Shown here piece by piece: positions 24,576 to 34,393 of a stretch of DNA of 64,000 nt. Position 1 is the stretch's first letter, and each line of letters begins with the position of its first letter. Origin of the DNA: Polynucleobacter sp. JS-JIR-5-A7 (GTDB lineage: Bacteria; Pseudomonadota; Gammaproteobacteria; Burkholderiales; Burkholderiaceae); NCBI RefSeq assembly GCF_018687935.1, contig NZ_CP061308.1:1544048-1608047 (forward strand), read 5' to 3'. Made by a program: the position numbers and the translations under genes. The notes under the pieces were generated by a model, which was not told where the DNA came from, did not search any database, and saw nothing but the letters and a program-made list of their open reading frames with translations.

Positions 24576-25595
24576 CTACAGTGGGTTGGCTAAGAAACCA
24601 GAATTGGCTTCCAACCACTCGATATAACGACTGACGCCTTGCTCAACATTTAGGAAGGGTTCTTTGTAGCCAGCAGCGCGCAGTTTTGTTAAATCGGCTT
24701 GAGTAAAACACTGATACTTACCTTTGAGCGCATCCGGAAACGGAATGTACTCAATTGCTTTTTCCTTGACCAACTCTTGTAGGCTGGCAGGTTTTGCCTT
24801 ATCCAGCTTGCGCATTGAATTTGCAACTGCATGAGCCACATCATTAAATGGCTGAGCACGACCACTACCCAAATTGAAGATGCCACTGATTTCTGGATGA
24901 TCTAAGAAAAATAAATTCACTTTGACAACGTCCTCAACAGAAACAAAGTCACGACTTTGTTCGCCTGGACCATAACCACCGTATTCGCCAAAGAGTTTGA
25001 CGTGGCCGTTAGCTTTGTATTGGTGGTATTGATGAAAAGCTACTGAAGCCATGCGGCCTTTATGTGATTCACGGGGACCGTAGACGTTGAAGTAACGGAA
25101 ACCGACTACTTGGGTGGTATTAGCATTTTCAGCAAAGCGCTTACGCATCACTTGATCGAACAAGAATTTAGAGTAGCCATAGATATTGAGTGGCTTCTCA
25201 TGTTCACGACTCTCAACAAAAATATCAGATCCACCGTAAGTGGCTGCTGAAGAGGCGTAGAGTAGTTGTACTTTTTGCGCTGTACAGATATCCAACAACC
25301 CCATGGTGTAGCGATAGTTATTCGCCATCATAAAAATGCCATCAGTCTCCATGGTGTCAGAGCAGGCACCTTCATGAAAGACTGCTTTTACTTTTCCGAG
25401 CCGACCACTTCTAAAAGCTTCTAGAAATTCATCTTTATCAAGGTAATCAATAATGTCTAGATCGGCAAGGTTGCGGTACTTATCAGCAGGACGCAAATCA
25501 TCTACAGCGATGATGTTTTTCTCGCCACGGGCATTAAGCGCTTGAACAATATTGGCCCCAATAAAACCAGCAGCGCCAGTTACGATAATAGTCAC
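24576..25595 (-). CDS. hldD: ADP-L-glycero-D-manno-heptose 6-epimerase
   Basis: 339 residues, SDR fold. It performs the last step of ADP-heptose supply for the LPS inner core. NADP-binding GAAGFIGANIVQAL at the N-terminus, catalytic YGYSKFLFD near residue 140, and FRYFNVYGPRE near residue 166 are visible. The start is a GTG overlapping the hldE1 stop by four bases (GTGA), so the two are coupled. A terminator follows. Confidence 0.97.
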   Translation of the reverse strand: MTIIVTGAAGFIGANIVQALNARGEKNIIAVDDLRPADKYRNLADLDIIDYLDKDEFLEAFRSGRLGKVKAVFHEGACSDTMETDGIFMMANNYRYTMGLLDICTAQKVQLLYASSAATYGGSDIFVESREHEKPLNIYGYSKFLFDQVMRKRFAENANTTQVVGFRYFNVYGPRESHKGRMASVAFHQYHQYKANGHVKLFGEYGGYGPGEQSRDFVSVEDVVKVNLFFLDHPEISGIFNLGSGRAQPFNDVAHAVANSMRKLDKAKPASLQELVKEKAIEYIPFPDALKGKYQCFTQADLTKLRAAGYKEPFLNVEQGVSRYIEWLEANSGFLANPL

Positions 25596-26521
25596 TGTAA
25601 TTCCTCTGAATTAACGGTAGCAGTACCGAGCTTACCAACCACAATACCACCAGCACGATTGGCTAAGGCCATCGCCTTTTCTAAAGGCCACTTCGCAGCC
25701 AAAGCAACCGCTAGAGTTGCAATCACAGTATCTCCAGCACCCGATACATCAAATACTTCACGTGCTTGAGCCTTAACATGACTAACACCTGCTTCGGTAT
25801 ATAAACTCATTCCCTCTTCAGAACGCGTCAAGAGAAGTGCCTGTAAATTAAGTGATCTTCTGAGATCTTGCGCTCTGCGGGTGAGGTCTTCCTCACTCGT
25901 CCACTGACCAACCACTTGGCGCAACTCGCTGCGATTCGGAGTTAAGACCGTGGCACCACGATATTTTTCATAATCTTCGCCCTTAGGATCAACCAAGATC
26001 ACTTTATTTTGCGCTCTAGCTTGCTCAATCATATGCGCCACTTGACCTAAGGCACCTTTACCATAATCAGAGAGAATGACAACGTCAGCAGAGCCAACCA
26101 ACTTCTCAAAACGCTCTAATTTATGCGCTAAAGCTTTTTCACTCGGCGTTTCTTCAAAATCTAAACGAATTAACTGCTGCTGTCGCGCAATGACACGCAA
26201 CTTCACAATCGTTGGCGCTTTAGGGTCAATCTCTAATTGACTATCAACGCCACCAGACTTGAGCAAATCAATGACTCGCTGACCTGGCTCGTCTTGACCA
26301 ACAATACCGAGAATAGTGGTTTGTGCACCTAAAGCAGCGACGTTACGAGCGACGTTTGCAGCACCACCCAAACGTTCATCAATCTTACCCACCTGCACCA
26401 CTGGGACAGGTGCCTCAGGAGAAATGCGATTCGTATCGCCAAACCAATAACGATCTAGCATCACATCACCGACTACTAGCAGGCGTGCTTTAGAAAACTG
26501 TTCGCGATTAGCTTTTTCCAT
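25592..26521 (-). CDS. hldE1: D-glycero-beta-D-manno-heptose-7-phosphate kinase
   Basis: 309 residues from the ATG at 26521; longer starts at 26572 or 26581 would lie inside ugd, and the shorter one matches the usual distance to the VVGDVMLDRYWFG motif. A PfkB/ribokinase-family kinase that phosphorylates heptose-7-phosphate at O1 for LPS core synthesis. RISPEAPVPVV, GGAANVARNVAALG and the anion-hole GAGDT are present. Only the kinase half is encoded, so the nucleotidyltransferase (HldE2/HldC function) must be elsewhere. Also named rfaE1. Confidence 0.95.
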   Translation of the reverse strand: MEKANREQFSKARLLVVGDVMLDRYWFGDTNRISPEAPVPVVQVGKIDERLGGAANVARNVAALGAQTTILGIVGQDEPGQRVIDLLKSGGVDSQLEIDPKAPTIVKLRVIARQQQLIRLDFEETPSEKALAHKLERFEKLVGSADVVILSDYGKGALGQVAHMIEQARAQNKVILVDPKGEDYEKYRGATVLTPNRSELRQVVGQWTSEEDLTRRAQDLRRSLNLQALLLTRSEEGMSLYTEAGVSHVKAQAREVFDVSGAGDTVIATLAVALAAKWPLEKAMALANRAGGIVVGKLGTATVNSEELQ

Positions 26522-26549
26522 TTGGAGACTTGATATTTTTTGATTTAGC

Positions 26550-27914
26550 TCAATTATGTCGCCCAATGCCATGGTATTCAATACCTAACTCATCCATGGC
26601 TTGTGGTTCATAGAGATTACGTCCATCAAATATGATTGGGTGAACTAATTTTTGCAGAACGGCATCAAAATCTGGGCTGCGGAATGCCTTCCACTCGGTA
26701 ACAATCACGAGTGCATCACAACCATCTAAAGCAGCCATTGGATCGGCAACCATTGATACTTTCTTTAGACCCTCTGGATTTCCTTTGAAATCCACCTCTA
26801 AGCAATGCTTTGCTTCTGGCATCGCTACTGGGTCATGGGCAACCACAGTTGCACCACGCCTCACTAACTCTTGAATAATTACTCGGCTTGGTGCTTCACG
26901 CATGTCATCAGTATTGGGCTTAAATGCAAGGCCCCATAAAGCAAATTTCATCTTAGAAAGATCTTTACCGAAGCGCTTTTCAATCTTCTCAACCAAAACA
27001 TACTTTTGAATCTCATTGACTGCCTCAACCGCATCCAAAATCTTGAGATCACGTCCGTGCTCTTTGGCAGTCTTAGATAAAGCTGAGACATCTTTTGGGA
27101 AACAAGAGCCACCATAACCAGTACCTGGATATAAGAAACCAAAGCCAATGCGTGAGTCAGAACCAATACCTTGACGAACTGCTTCAATATCCGCACCAAC
27201 CAAATCAGCCAAGTTAGCCAATTCATTCATAAAAGAAATGCGAGTTGCTAGCATGGCATTAGCAGCATACTTTGTTAATTCTGCACTTTTGACGTCCATG
27301 TAATAGGTACGCTCATGATGGCGGTTAAAGGGCGCATAGAGTTTGCGCATTTGCTCTTTGGCACGCAAACCTGCTGGGGTATTTTCAGTGCCAATCACAA
27401 TACGATCAGGGCGCATAAAGTCTTCTACGGCGGCACCTTCTTTTAAGAACTCTGGATTCGAAACAACCGAGCAGAGTTCAGCAGACAAACCTCTTTTCTC
27501 TAACTCTTCTGTAATCGCTGCCGATACTTTATCCGCCGTACCGACCGGTACCGTAGATTTATCAACAATCACCTTAGCACTGCTCATATGAAGACCAATA
27601 TTGCGCGCGGCCGCAACAACATACTGTAGGTCAGCAGAGCCATCCTCATCCGGCGGAGTGCCTACTGCAATAAATTGAACATCTCCATGAGCTACAGAAG
27701 CAGCGACATCCGTAGAAAACTGCAGGCGGCCAGCAGCGCGATTGCGCTCAATCATTTCCTTTAAGCCCGGCTCGTAAATGGGTACACCACCAGAATTGAG
27801 GATCTCAATCTTCTTCGGATCCAAGTCTAGGCAAAAAATATTATTACCTTGCTCTGCAAGACAAGCGCCAGTAACCAAACCTACGTAACCACTGCCTATG
27901 ATCGTAACTTTCAA
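26550..27914 (-). CDS. ugd: UDP-glucose 6-dehydrogenase
   Basis: 454 residues. It oxidises UDP-glucose to UDP-glucuronate with two NAD. N-terminal Rossmann GSGYVGLVTGACLAE, the catalytic cysteine in GTGYGGSCFPKD near residue 263, and ALWGLAFKPNTDDMREAPS near residue 325 are visible. The start is a TTG five bases after a GGAG ribosome-binding site. It heads the ugd-hldE1-hldD unit, all serving cell-surface polysaccharide. Confidence 0.96.
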   Translation of the reverse strand: MKVTIIGSGYVGLVTGACLAEQGNNIFCLDLDPKKIEILNSGGVPIYEPGLKEMIERNRAAGRLQFSTDVAASVAHGDVQFIAVGTPPDEDGSADLQYVVAAARNIGLHMSSAKVIVDKSTVPVGTADKVSAAITEELEKRGLSAELCSVVSNPEFLKEGAAVEDFMRPDRIVIGTENTPAGLRAKEQMRKLYAPFNRHHERTYYMDVKSAELTKYAANAMLATRISFMNELANLADLVGADIEAVRQGIGSDSRIGFGFLYPGTGYGGSCFPKDVSALSKTAKEHGRDLKILDAVEAVNEIQKYVLVEKIEKRFGKDLSKMKFALWGLAFKPNTDDMREAPSRVIIQELVRRGATVVAHDPVAMPEAKHCLEVDFKGNPEGLKKVSMVADPMAALDGCDALVIVTEWKAFRSPDFDAVLQKLVHPIIFDGRNLYEPQAMDELGIEYHGIGRHN

Positions 27915-27988
27915 AATAGCTCCAACTTTTCTTATGTTTATTGAACAATCATCATTGAACTATAACTTGATGACGATTCCATTAATCT

Positions 27989-29200
27989 TTACATGGAAGG
28001 ACCGCTAGGTGCGACACCTTCAGAACGTCTTGGGGAATAAGCCTCCCAATGATTACAGCCAGGACACTGCCAATAAAATCTCCGGGCACGGAAACCACAA
28101 TTGCCGCAGGTATAGCGCGCCAAACTCGTTGTGCGTTGACGCAAGAGATTGAGGATGGATTGCAACTCAGCAAGTCTTTCTGGTTTGGCACTGCCCTCCT
28201 CCAAGGCTAAACGGGTCTCAGCCAACTTAGATAAAGCACTCAAACTAGGTGAATACTGCATCACTTCAGACAACATCACATCAGCAGCTTGGGGGCCCCG
28301 TATTTTCATGACCTGCTTGTGAACAATATCCAAGAGCTCACCAGAAGCTTGCGTCTTCAGCAATTCACAGAGGCGCTCAAGCCCCTCGTTTTCTTTACCT
28401 AGAGCAGCATGTGCCACCATCCAACGATCTGCCAATAAATGCATGTAGGCAGGATGAGATGCAGCAACCAAACTCCACGCTTCAATAGCTTGCGCTGGAC
28501 GCTCTAAGGCCATTAAGTAATCGCCCTGCAAAATCAAAGCACGGGCGTGATTAGGCACAGCTTGTAGAGCGCGCTCAATCGATTGTTCAGTATCAGTGAG
28601 GTCTTTACGACGCAAGGCGTCTTGCCCCAGTTCGCAATGGAACTGAGCAATCTCAGTTTGATGCGATTTACCTTGCAAGCCCTCAAGCTCAGTAGCGGCG
28701 ATGATGGCTTTTTTCCAATCACGCTCTACTTGATACATCTCTAAAAGGCTTTCCTTGGCAGGAACCGCAAACTTACCATCACCAACACGATTGAGTGATG
28801 CCTCAGCGCGATCCAGTAAGCCTGCACGCAAGAAGTCGCGACCCAACTCATAGGCAGCCTGATCACGATCGCGGGGCTTTAAATCATCCCGATTGGCTAA
28901 ATGTTGATGAACTTTAATGGCTCGCTCGGTTTCGCCGCGCCGACGAAATAAATTGCCCAGTGAAAAATGCAATTCCACCGTTTCAGGATCTAATTGCGCA
29001 ATCTTCACCAATGTTTCAATCGCTTGATCGGGCTGCTCATTCAGTAGGAGACTTAAACCCTTAAAGGTAGAACGCTGCTGCAGCATCCGCTCACGCTCAT
29101 CCATGCGATTCTCAAGGCGCAAATCCCAACGCGATGCTAACCAGCCAATGCCAAACATCACAGGCAGAAGCAATAACCAAGATGTCGCTATCTGAATCAT
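27989..29200 (-). CDS. lapB: LPS assembly regulator LapB
   Basis: 403 residues (YciM). It adapts LpxC to FtsH and so limits lipid A synthesis. An N-terminal membrane anchor (about residues 5-23) is followed by several TPR repeats and a C-terminal rubredoxin-like metal site, CGNCGFRARRFYWQCPGC (two Cys-x2-Cys). It lies behind ihfB with no lapA between, and a terminator stands in the 60-base gap, so it probably has its own promoter. ugd follows on the same strand, linking lipid A control to LPS sugars. Confidence 0.96.
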   Translation of the reverse strand: MIQIATSWLLLLPVMFGIGWLASRWDLRLENRMDERERMLQQRSTFKGLSLLLNEQPDQAIETLVKIAQLDPETVELHFSLGNLFRRRGETERAIKVHQHLANRDDLKPRDRDQAAYELGRDFLRAGLLDRAEASLNRVGDGKFAVPAKESLLEMYQVERDWKKAIIAATELEGLQGKSHQTEIAQFHCELGQDALRRKDLTDTEQSIERALQAVPNHARALILQGDYLMALERPAQAIEAWSLVAASHPAYMHLLADRWMVAHAALGKENEGLERLCELLKTQASGELLDIVHKQVMKIRGPQAADVMLSEVMQYSPSLSALSKLAETRLALEEGSAKPERLAELQSILNLLRQRTTSLARYTCGNCGFRARRFYWQCPGCNHWEAYSPRRSEGVAPSGPSM

Positions 29201-29218
29201 GGCGTACAGAATCTAAAT

Positions 29219-29241
29219 AAAAAAATGGTCCGTATGGACCA
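29219..29241 (-). terminator. Terminator between ihfB and lapB
   Basis: On the minus strand a perfect TGGTCC/GGACCA stem with a four-base loop (29241-29226) is followed by seven T (29225-29219), 20 bases after the ihfB stop. Confidence 0.8.
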
Positions 29242-29260
29242 CTGAGGATGAGCCAGAATA

Positions 29261-29605
29261 CTAGGCACCAGAACCCTCTTTGGGGCCCGCCTGTTTTAAT
29301 GGCTTGTAATCTACTCGCTCACGCAACTCTTTGCCAGGCTTGAAGTGCGGAACGCGTTTTTCTGGAATCAATACCTTCTCGCCAGACTTTGGGTTACGAC
29401 CAGTACGTGCTGGGCGATGATGAAGTACAAAACTTCCCACACCGCGTAACTCAATACGCTTACCCTCAGCCAATGCTTGAGTCATTGTGTCCAACAATGT
29501 TTTTACTGCCAACTCCACATCCCTTGGCAGAAGCTGCGGAAACTGTTCCGCGAGGCTCTCCACGAGTTCGGAGCGGGTAATTGCTTGTTGCTCTTGATCT
29601 GTCAT
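29261..29605 (-). CDS. ihfB: Integration host factor beta subunit
   Basis: 114 residues. A DNA-bending histone-like protein that works as a heterodimer with IhfA. The SELVESLAEQFPQL helix, GRIELRGVGSF-type core (KRIELRGVGSFVL), and the beta-arm GRNPKSGEKVLIPEKRVPHFKPGKELRERV are present. The C-terminus is about 15 residues longer than in E. coli. It lies between rpsA and lapB, as in most beta- and gammaproteobacteria, with terminators on both sides. Confidence 0.96.
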   Translation of the reverse strand: MTDQEQQAITRSELVESLAEQFPQLLPRDVELAVKTLLDTMTQALAEGKRIELRGVGSFVLHHRPARTGRNPKSGEKVLIPEKRVPHFKPGKELRERVDYKPLKQAGPKEGSGA

Positions 29606-29616
29606 GATCTATCAAT

Positions 29617-29648
29617 AAAAAACCGCCACTCTCCTCATGGAAAGCGGC
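29617..29648 (-). terminator. Terminator after rpsA
   Basis: On the minus strand GCCGCTTTCC (29648-29639) pairs with GGAGAGTGGC (two G-U pairs) around an ATGA loop, followed by GG and six T (29622-29617). It starts ten bases after the rpsA stop, in front of ihfB. Confidence 0.7.
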
Positions 29649-29657
29649 GATATTGAT

Positions 29658-31331
29658 TTAGCCTTGATTGTCCATTTTTGCTTTCAACAAAGCGCCCAAA
29701 TTGGTTGTGCCAGACTGCGCATCACCTTGGAGCTTGTTCATTGCATCTTGTTGATCAGAGCTGTCTTTTGCCTTGATTGAAAGATTGATGGCACGTGACT
29801 TACGATCAATATTAATGATCATTGCAGTAACGCTATCACCTTCTTTCAACACATTGCGTGCATCCTCAACACGATCTGTTGAGATCTCAGAAGCGCGCAA
29901 ATAAGCTTCCACTTCATCAGCTAAGTGAATGGTTGCACCTTTAGCATCCACGGCCTTGACAGTGCCAGTGACTAAAGCGCCTTTGTCATTCACAGAGGTG
30001 TAGTTGTTAAATGGGTCACCAGACAATTGCTTGATCCCAAGAGAGATACGCTCTTTCTCAACATCAATTGCCAATACAGTGGCTTCAACTTCATCACCTT
30101 TTTTGTATTTCTTAACAGCTTCTTCGCCTGGCTCATTCCATGAGAGGTCTGAGAGGTGAACTAAACCGTCGATACCGCCAGGCAAGCCAATGAACACGCC
30201 AAAGTCGGTAATAGACTTGATTGCGCCAGAAAGCTTGTCGCCTTTTTGTTGTGAACGTGCAAACTCTTCCCATGGATTTGCTTTGCACTGCTTGATGCCC
30301 AAGCTAATACGACGCTTGTCTTCATCGATATCGAGAACCATGACTTCAACTTCGGTACCCAATGCAGTTGCTTTGCTTGGAGCAACGTTCTTGTTAGTCC
30401 AATCCATTTCAGAAACGTGTACCAAACCTTCGATACCAGATTCGATTTCTACGAATGCGCCGTAATCAGTCAAGTTAGTAACTTTGCCAAATAAACGGGT
30501 ATTTGGTGGGTAACGACGCGCGATACCAACCCATGGATCATCACCAAGCTGCTTCACGCCAAGTGAAACACGGTTCTTCTCTTGATCGAACTTCAAGATC
30601 TTCGCGGTAACTTCTTGACCAACGGTCAACATTTCGCTTGGATGACGCACGCGACGCCATGCCAAATCGGTAATGTGCAAGAGGCCATCGATACCGCCGA
30701 GGTCAACGAATGCGCCGTAATCCGTAATGTTCTTCACGAGGCCAGTAACTACTGAACCTTCTTTTAAGTTAGACATCAACTTAGCACGCTCTTCACCTTG
30801 GCTGGCTTCAACTACCGCACGACGTGACAACACAACGTTGTTACGCTTACGGTCAAGCTTAATAACTTTGAACTCCATGGTCTTGCCCTCGTAAGGGCTA
30901 GTGTCTTTGATTGGACGTGTATCAACGAGTGATCCAGGCAAGAATGCGCGGATACCGTTCACCATCACAGTCAAGCCACCCTTAACCTTACCAGTAACAG
31001 TACCGGTAACGATCTCAGCTTGCTCAAGCGCTTTTTCCAAGTTCAACCATGATGCAAGACGCTTAGCCTTGTCACGAGAGAGGATAGTGTCGCCATAGCC
31101 GTTTTCGAGTGCGTCAATAGCAACAGAAACGAAATCGCCAGGAGCTACTTCAATCTCGCCAGCGTCGTTATGGAATTCTTCAACAGGAATAAACGCTTCA
31201 GACTTTAAGCCAGCGTTAACAACGACGAAGTTATGGTCGATGCGAAGAACTTCAGCCGAAATAACTTGGCCGGTCTTCATATTCGAGCGGGTTAATGATT
31301 CTTCAAATAATTCTGCAAATGATTCAGACAT
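29658..31331 (-). CDS. rpsA: 30S ribosomal protein S1
   Basis: 557 residues, the normal six-domain S1. Successive S1 RNA-binding motifs can be followed (for example NITDYGAFVDLGGIDGLLH, NLTDYGAFVEIESGIEGLVH, SITDFGVFIGLPGGIDGLVH). It binds mRNA and helps docking on the 30S subunit. It lies between cmk and ihfB in the conserved order. The 146-base gap upstream gives room for its own promoter. Confidence 0.98.
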   Translation of the reverse strand: MSESFAELFEESLTRSNMKTGQVISAEVLRIDHNFVVVNAGLKSEAFIPVEEFHNDAGEIEVAPGDFVSVAIDALENGYGDTILSRDKAKRLASWLNLEKALEQAEIVTGTVTGKVKGGLTVMVNGIRAFLPGSLVDTRPIKDTSPYEGKTMEFKVIKLDRKRNNVVLSRRAVVEASQGEERAKLMSNLKEGSVVTGLVKNITDYGAFVDLGGIDGLLHITDLAWRRVRHPSEMLTVGQEVTAKILKFDQEKNRVSLGVKQLGDDPWVGIARRYPPNTRLFGKVTNLTDYGAFVEIESGIEGLVHVSEMDWTNKNVAPSKATALGTEVEVMVLDIDEDKRRISLGIKQCKANPWEEFARSQQKGDKLSGAIKSITDFGVFIGLPGGIDGLVHLSDLSWNEPGEEAVKKYKKGDEVEATVLAIDVEKERISLGIKQLSGDPFNNYTSVNDKGALVTGTVKAVDAKGATIHLADEVEAYLRASEISTDRVEDARNVLKEGDSVTAMIINIDRKSRAINLSIKAKDSSDQQDAMNKLQGDAQSGTTNLGALLKAKMDNQG

Positions 31332-31477
31332 GTGTATTCACTTTGTGCCGTCAGAAGGCCCGACGGGTTAGGTTAAAAAAGCCTTAAAGAAACACGCTAA
31401 TGAAATAATCGCGTTGTGGAGTTTCTCAAGACGCCAAAACTACTACTTACTTCTCACTACTTTTACTGCTTACAAAG

Positions 31478-32140
31478 CTAAGCAATCGCAGATTGATACC
31501 AATCTAAAACCGTCTTAACTGCTTGATCTATCGATAAATCTGACGTTTCAAGCACTTTTGCACCATCTGCAACTAGCAAGGGTGCGGTACCTCGACTACT
31601 ATCCCGGGCATCGCGCTCCTGCAAATCCTGCAGTAAGTCAGAAAGTTTAGCAGAAATTCCCTTAGCTATCAATTGCTTATAGCGACGTTCCGCTCTGGCA
31701 GCGGCGGTAGCAGTCAAAAAAACCTTCAAAACTGCATCCGGGAATATGACGCTGGCCATATCCCTACCATCCGCCACTAGACCGGGAACCTGGCGAAAAC
31801 TGCGCTGCAGACCCACCAAAGCTGATCTCACCTCAGGATGAATAGCCACGGCGGAAGCCCTCAAACCGATACTTTCGGTACGAATGGCGTCCGTCACACC
31901 CTCACCATTCAAGAAAATTTGTCCATTTTTGAATAAAATCAATAACTTAGGGACTAAAAGGCCTAATTCAGGGCCATTTTTAACGTCTATCCCCTGTTGT
32001 TCACTCGCCAAGGCAACTAGGCGATACAAGGCCCCGCTATCCAAATAATGAAAGCCTAACGTTTCTGCCACCAAAGCAGCAACCGTGCCCTTACCTGAGG
32101 CAGTAGGCCCATCGATCGCGATGACTGGGTAATTGCTCAT
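31478..32140 (-). CDS. cmk: Cytidylate kinase
   Basis: 220 residues. It phosphorylates (d)CMP with ATP. P-loop GPTASGKGT near residue 10, DSGALYR near residue 36, and DGRDMASVIFPDA near residue 123 identify it. It lies 15 bases after aroA and upstream of rpsA, the standard aroA-cmk-rpsA order. Confidence 0.97.
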   Translation of the reverse strand: MSNYPVIAIDGPTASGKGTVAALVAETLGFHYLDSGALYRLVALASEQQGIDVKNGPELGLLVPKLLILFKNGQIFLNGEGVTDAIRTESIGLRASAVAIHPEVRSALVGLQRSFRQVPGLVADGRDMASVIFPDAVLKVFLTATAAARAERRYKQLIAKGISAKLSDLLQDLQERDARDSSRGTAPLLVADGAKVLETSDLSIDQAVKTVLDWYQSAIA

Positions 32141-32155
32141 GAAATCAATCTTGAA

Positions 32156-33484
32156 TTAACTGACTACTTTCGCAAATTCAGCGAAGTAAGTAGGAAAAGT
32201 TTTGGCTACACAATTAGGGTCATTAATCTTGAGCGCGTTTGGACCAAACGCCGCAAGCGAGAAACACATCGCCATCCGATGGTCATCGTAGGTATCAACA
32301 CCTTCGGTGGGTGACTTCCAATCATTTGATGATGCTGGCGCCTGAACAACAATGTAGTCAGCGCCTTCTTCAACAATCGCACCAAGCTTTTTTAATTCTT
32401 TTGCCATCGCGGCGATGCGATCGGTTTCTTTGACACGCCAACTGGCAATGCTATTTAAACGAGTGGGGCCTGCTGCAAATAATGCAGCTACCGCCAAAGT
32501 CATTGCAGCATCTGGAATCTCAGTGCAATCCATCGTGATGCCATTGAGCTTGCCGTTTGCATTTTTAACGCCAGCGACCTCAATCCAATCTTCACCAGCA
32601 GTAATATTGGCACCCATCAAAGCCAGCGCATCCGCAAAAGCAACATCCCCTTGAATACTCTCTTTACCCACGCCCAGTACTCGCACAGGTCCGCCACCAA
32701 TGGCACCAAGGGCCAGGAAGTAAGAAGCCGAGGAAGCATCCCCTTCAACAGATAATTGACCTGGACTTTGATACACCGCATCAGACGTTTTTGCGGGAAT
32801 GACAAATGATTGTGGATTTGGACAAGCAACAATCACGCCGAAGCGCGCCATGAGTTTTAAGGTGATATCAATATATGGACGGGAGATCAGTTCGCCAACG
32901 ACTTCAATTCGGACAGGCTGGCTCGCTACCAAAGGCAAAGCCATCAATAATGCCGTCAAAAACTGACTTGAAACATCACCGCGTACCTTCACAACATCTT
33001 TAATCTGAATATCCGCCGCCAAGATTTTGATTGGGGGATAGCCTTCTTGTAATTCGTATTCAATCTTCGCGCCCACTTGACGCAAACCATCTACTAAATC
33101 TCGAATGGGTCTTTCATGCATGCGTGCAACGCCAGATAAGCGATAGTTACCACCTTGCATCGCTAGCGCCGCTGTTAAAGGGCGTATTGCTGTACCAGCA
33201 TTACCCATAAAGAGGTCGGCATCGCGCACTGGAAATTTGCCACCACAGCCTTCCACTACGCAAACCTTATCAGCCTGATCAGTGACAGACAGGCCAAGCT
33301 GACGCAGAGCATTACGCATCACTTGCGTGTCATCCGCATCCAACAAATTCTTGAGCGTTGTTGTGCCGGTAGAGAGAGCTGCCAACAATAAGGCGCGATT
33401 TGAAATACTCTTAGAGCCTGGCAACACAATCGAACCTTGTGCTTGCTTGAATGGGCCAATACTAATATCAGGCAAACCACTCAT
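32156..33484 (-). CDS. aroA: 3-phosphoshikimate 1-carboxyvinyltransferase (EPSP synthase)
   Basis: 442 residues from the ATG at 33484, which shares one base with the tyrA stop (TGATG). It joins shikimate-3-phosphate and PEP in the shikimate pathway. LPGSKSISNRALLLAAL near the N-terminus, GNAGTAIRPLTAALA near residue 94, and EVKETDRI-like WRVKETDRIAAMAKEL near residue 351 are class I signatures. Translationally coupled to tyrA. Confidence 0.97.
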   Translation of the reverse strand: MSGLPDISIGPFKQAQGSIVLPGSKSISNRALLLAALSTGTTTLKNLLDADDTQVMRNALRQLGLSVTDQADKVCVVEGCGGKFPVRDADLFMGNAGTAIRPLTAALAMQGGNYRLSGVARMHERPIRDLVDGLRQVGAKIEYELQEGYPPIKILAADIQIKDVVKVRGDVSSQFLTALLMALPLVASQPVRIEVVGELISRPYIDITLKLMARFGVIVACPNPQSFVIPAKTSDAVYQSPGQLSVEGDASSASYFLALGAIGGGPVRVLGVGKESIQGDVAFADALALMGANITAGEDWIEVAGVKNANGKLNGITMDCTEIPDAAMTLAVAALFAAGPTRLNSIASWRVKETDRIAAMAKELKKLGAIVEEGADYIVVQAPASSNDWKSPTEGVDTYDDHRMAMCFSLAAFGPNALKINDPNCVAKTFPTYFAEFAKVVS

Positions 33485-34365
33485 CAAATGGAATCCAAAT
33501 CTTGACGGGCTTTGCTCGCCTTATTAAATAATTTTTCTAGACCAGCACCATCATTTTCGGCAATGAGCTTACGCATATGATTGACGATCAATAAATACTG
33601 ATCTAACTCTTTCAAAATAGCAGTGCGATTACCCAAGCAAATATCTCGCCACATCTCTGGGCTAGAAGCTGCAATGCGCGTGAAATCTTTGAAGCCTGCG
33701 CCAACATGACCCAATTTTTGATCTGCATCCTCAGAATTCACTACGCTAGCCATCAAGGCATAAGACAAGAGGTGTGGCAAGTGAGAAACAGCTGCATAAA
33801 TGGCATCGTGCTGTACAACACCAATCTTTTTCACCTCGGAACCAACGGACTCCCAAAAGCCGGTGATCAAGGCAGCATCTTCGGGAGAGTTTTCTTGTAG
33901 AGGGCAAATGATGGTTTGCCTACCTTTGAATAAATCTGCCTTGGCAGCGCTAGCACCATGCTGAGCACCACCTGCAATGGGATGGGCTGGTACAAACTGA
34001 CACGCCTTTTTTCCCAATACTTCTTTAGCAGCCAGAATCACATCGCCTTTGGTACTACCAGCATCAGTAATCATCGTGCGGGGCTCAAGATGAGGCTCCA
34101 TCAATTCAAACGCTGCGCGCATTTGCGCTACTGGAACACAAAGCACAATCACATCAGACTGCTTGGCTGCTTCAACTAAATCCACCACACTGTCGATCGC
34201 ACCCATCTTCAGCGCTTGATCTACATTTTCTTTACTGCGACCGACACCCAAGACTCTGGTAACCACACCAGCTTTTTTTAGCGCCAATCCTAATGAAGCA
34301 CCTATCAAGCCAACACCAACAATGGTGACGGTGCCGTAATTACTTGCAGGATTGATGATAGTCAT
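33484..34365 (-). CDS. tyrA: Prephenate dehydrogenase
   Basis: 293 residues. NAD-dependent oxidative decarboxylation of prephenate to 4-hydroxyphenylpyruvate (or of arogenate) for tyrosine. N-terminal Rossmann GVGLIGASLGLAL, then DAGSTKGD near residue 100 and FVPAHPIAGGAQHGASAA near residue 123. It is the monofunctional form, without a chorismate mutase domain. It lies between hisC and aroA. Confidence 0.96.
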   Translation of the reverse strand: MTIINPASNYGTVTIVGVGLIGASLGLALKKAGVVTRVLGVGRSKENVDQALKMGAIDSVVDLVEAAKQSDVIVLCVPVAQMRAAFELMEPHLEPRTMITDAGSTKGDVILAAKEVLGKKACQFVPAHPIAGGAQHGASAAKADLFKGRQTIICPLQENSPEDAALITGFWESVGSEVKKIGVVQHDAIYAAVSHLPHLLSYALMASVVNSEDADQKLGHVGAGFKDFTRIAASSPEMWRDICLGNRTAILKELDQYLLIVNHMRKLIAENDGAGLEKLFNKASKARQDLDSI

Positions 34366-34393
34366 TAGTATTTTTAAATTCTGATTTTTGCTA

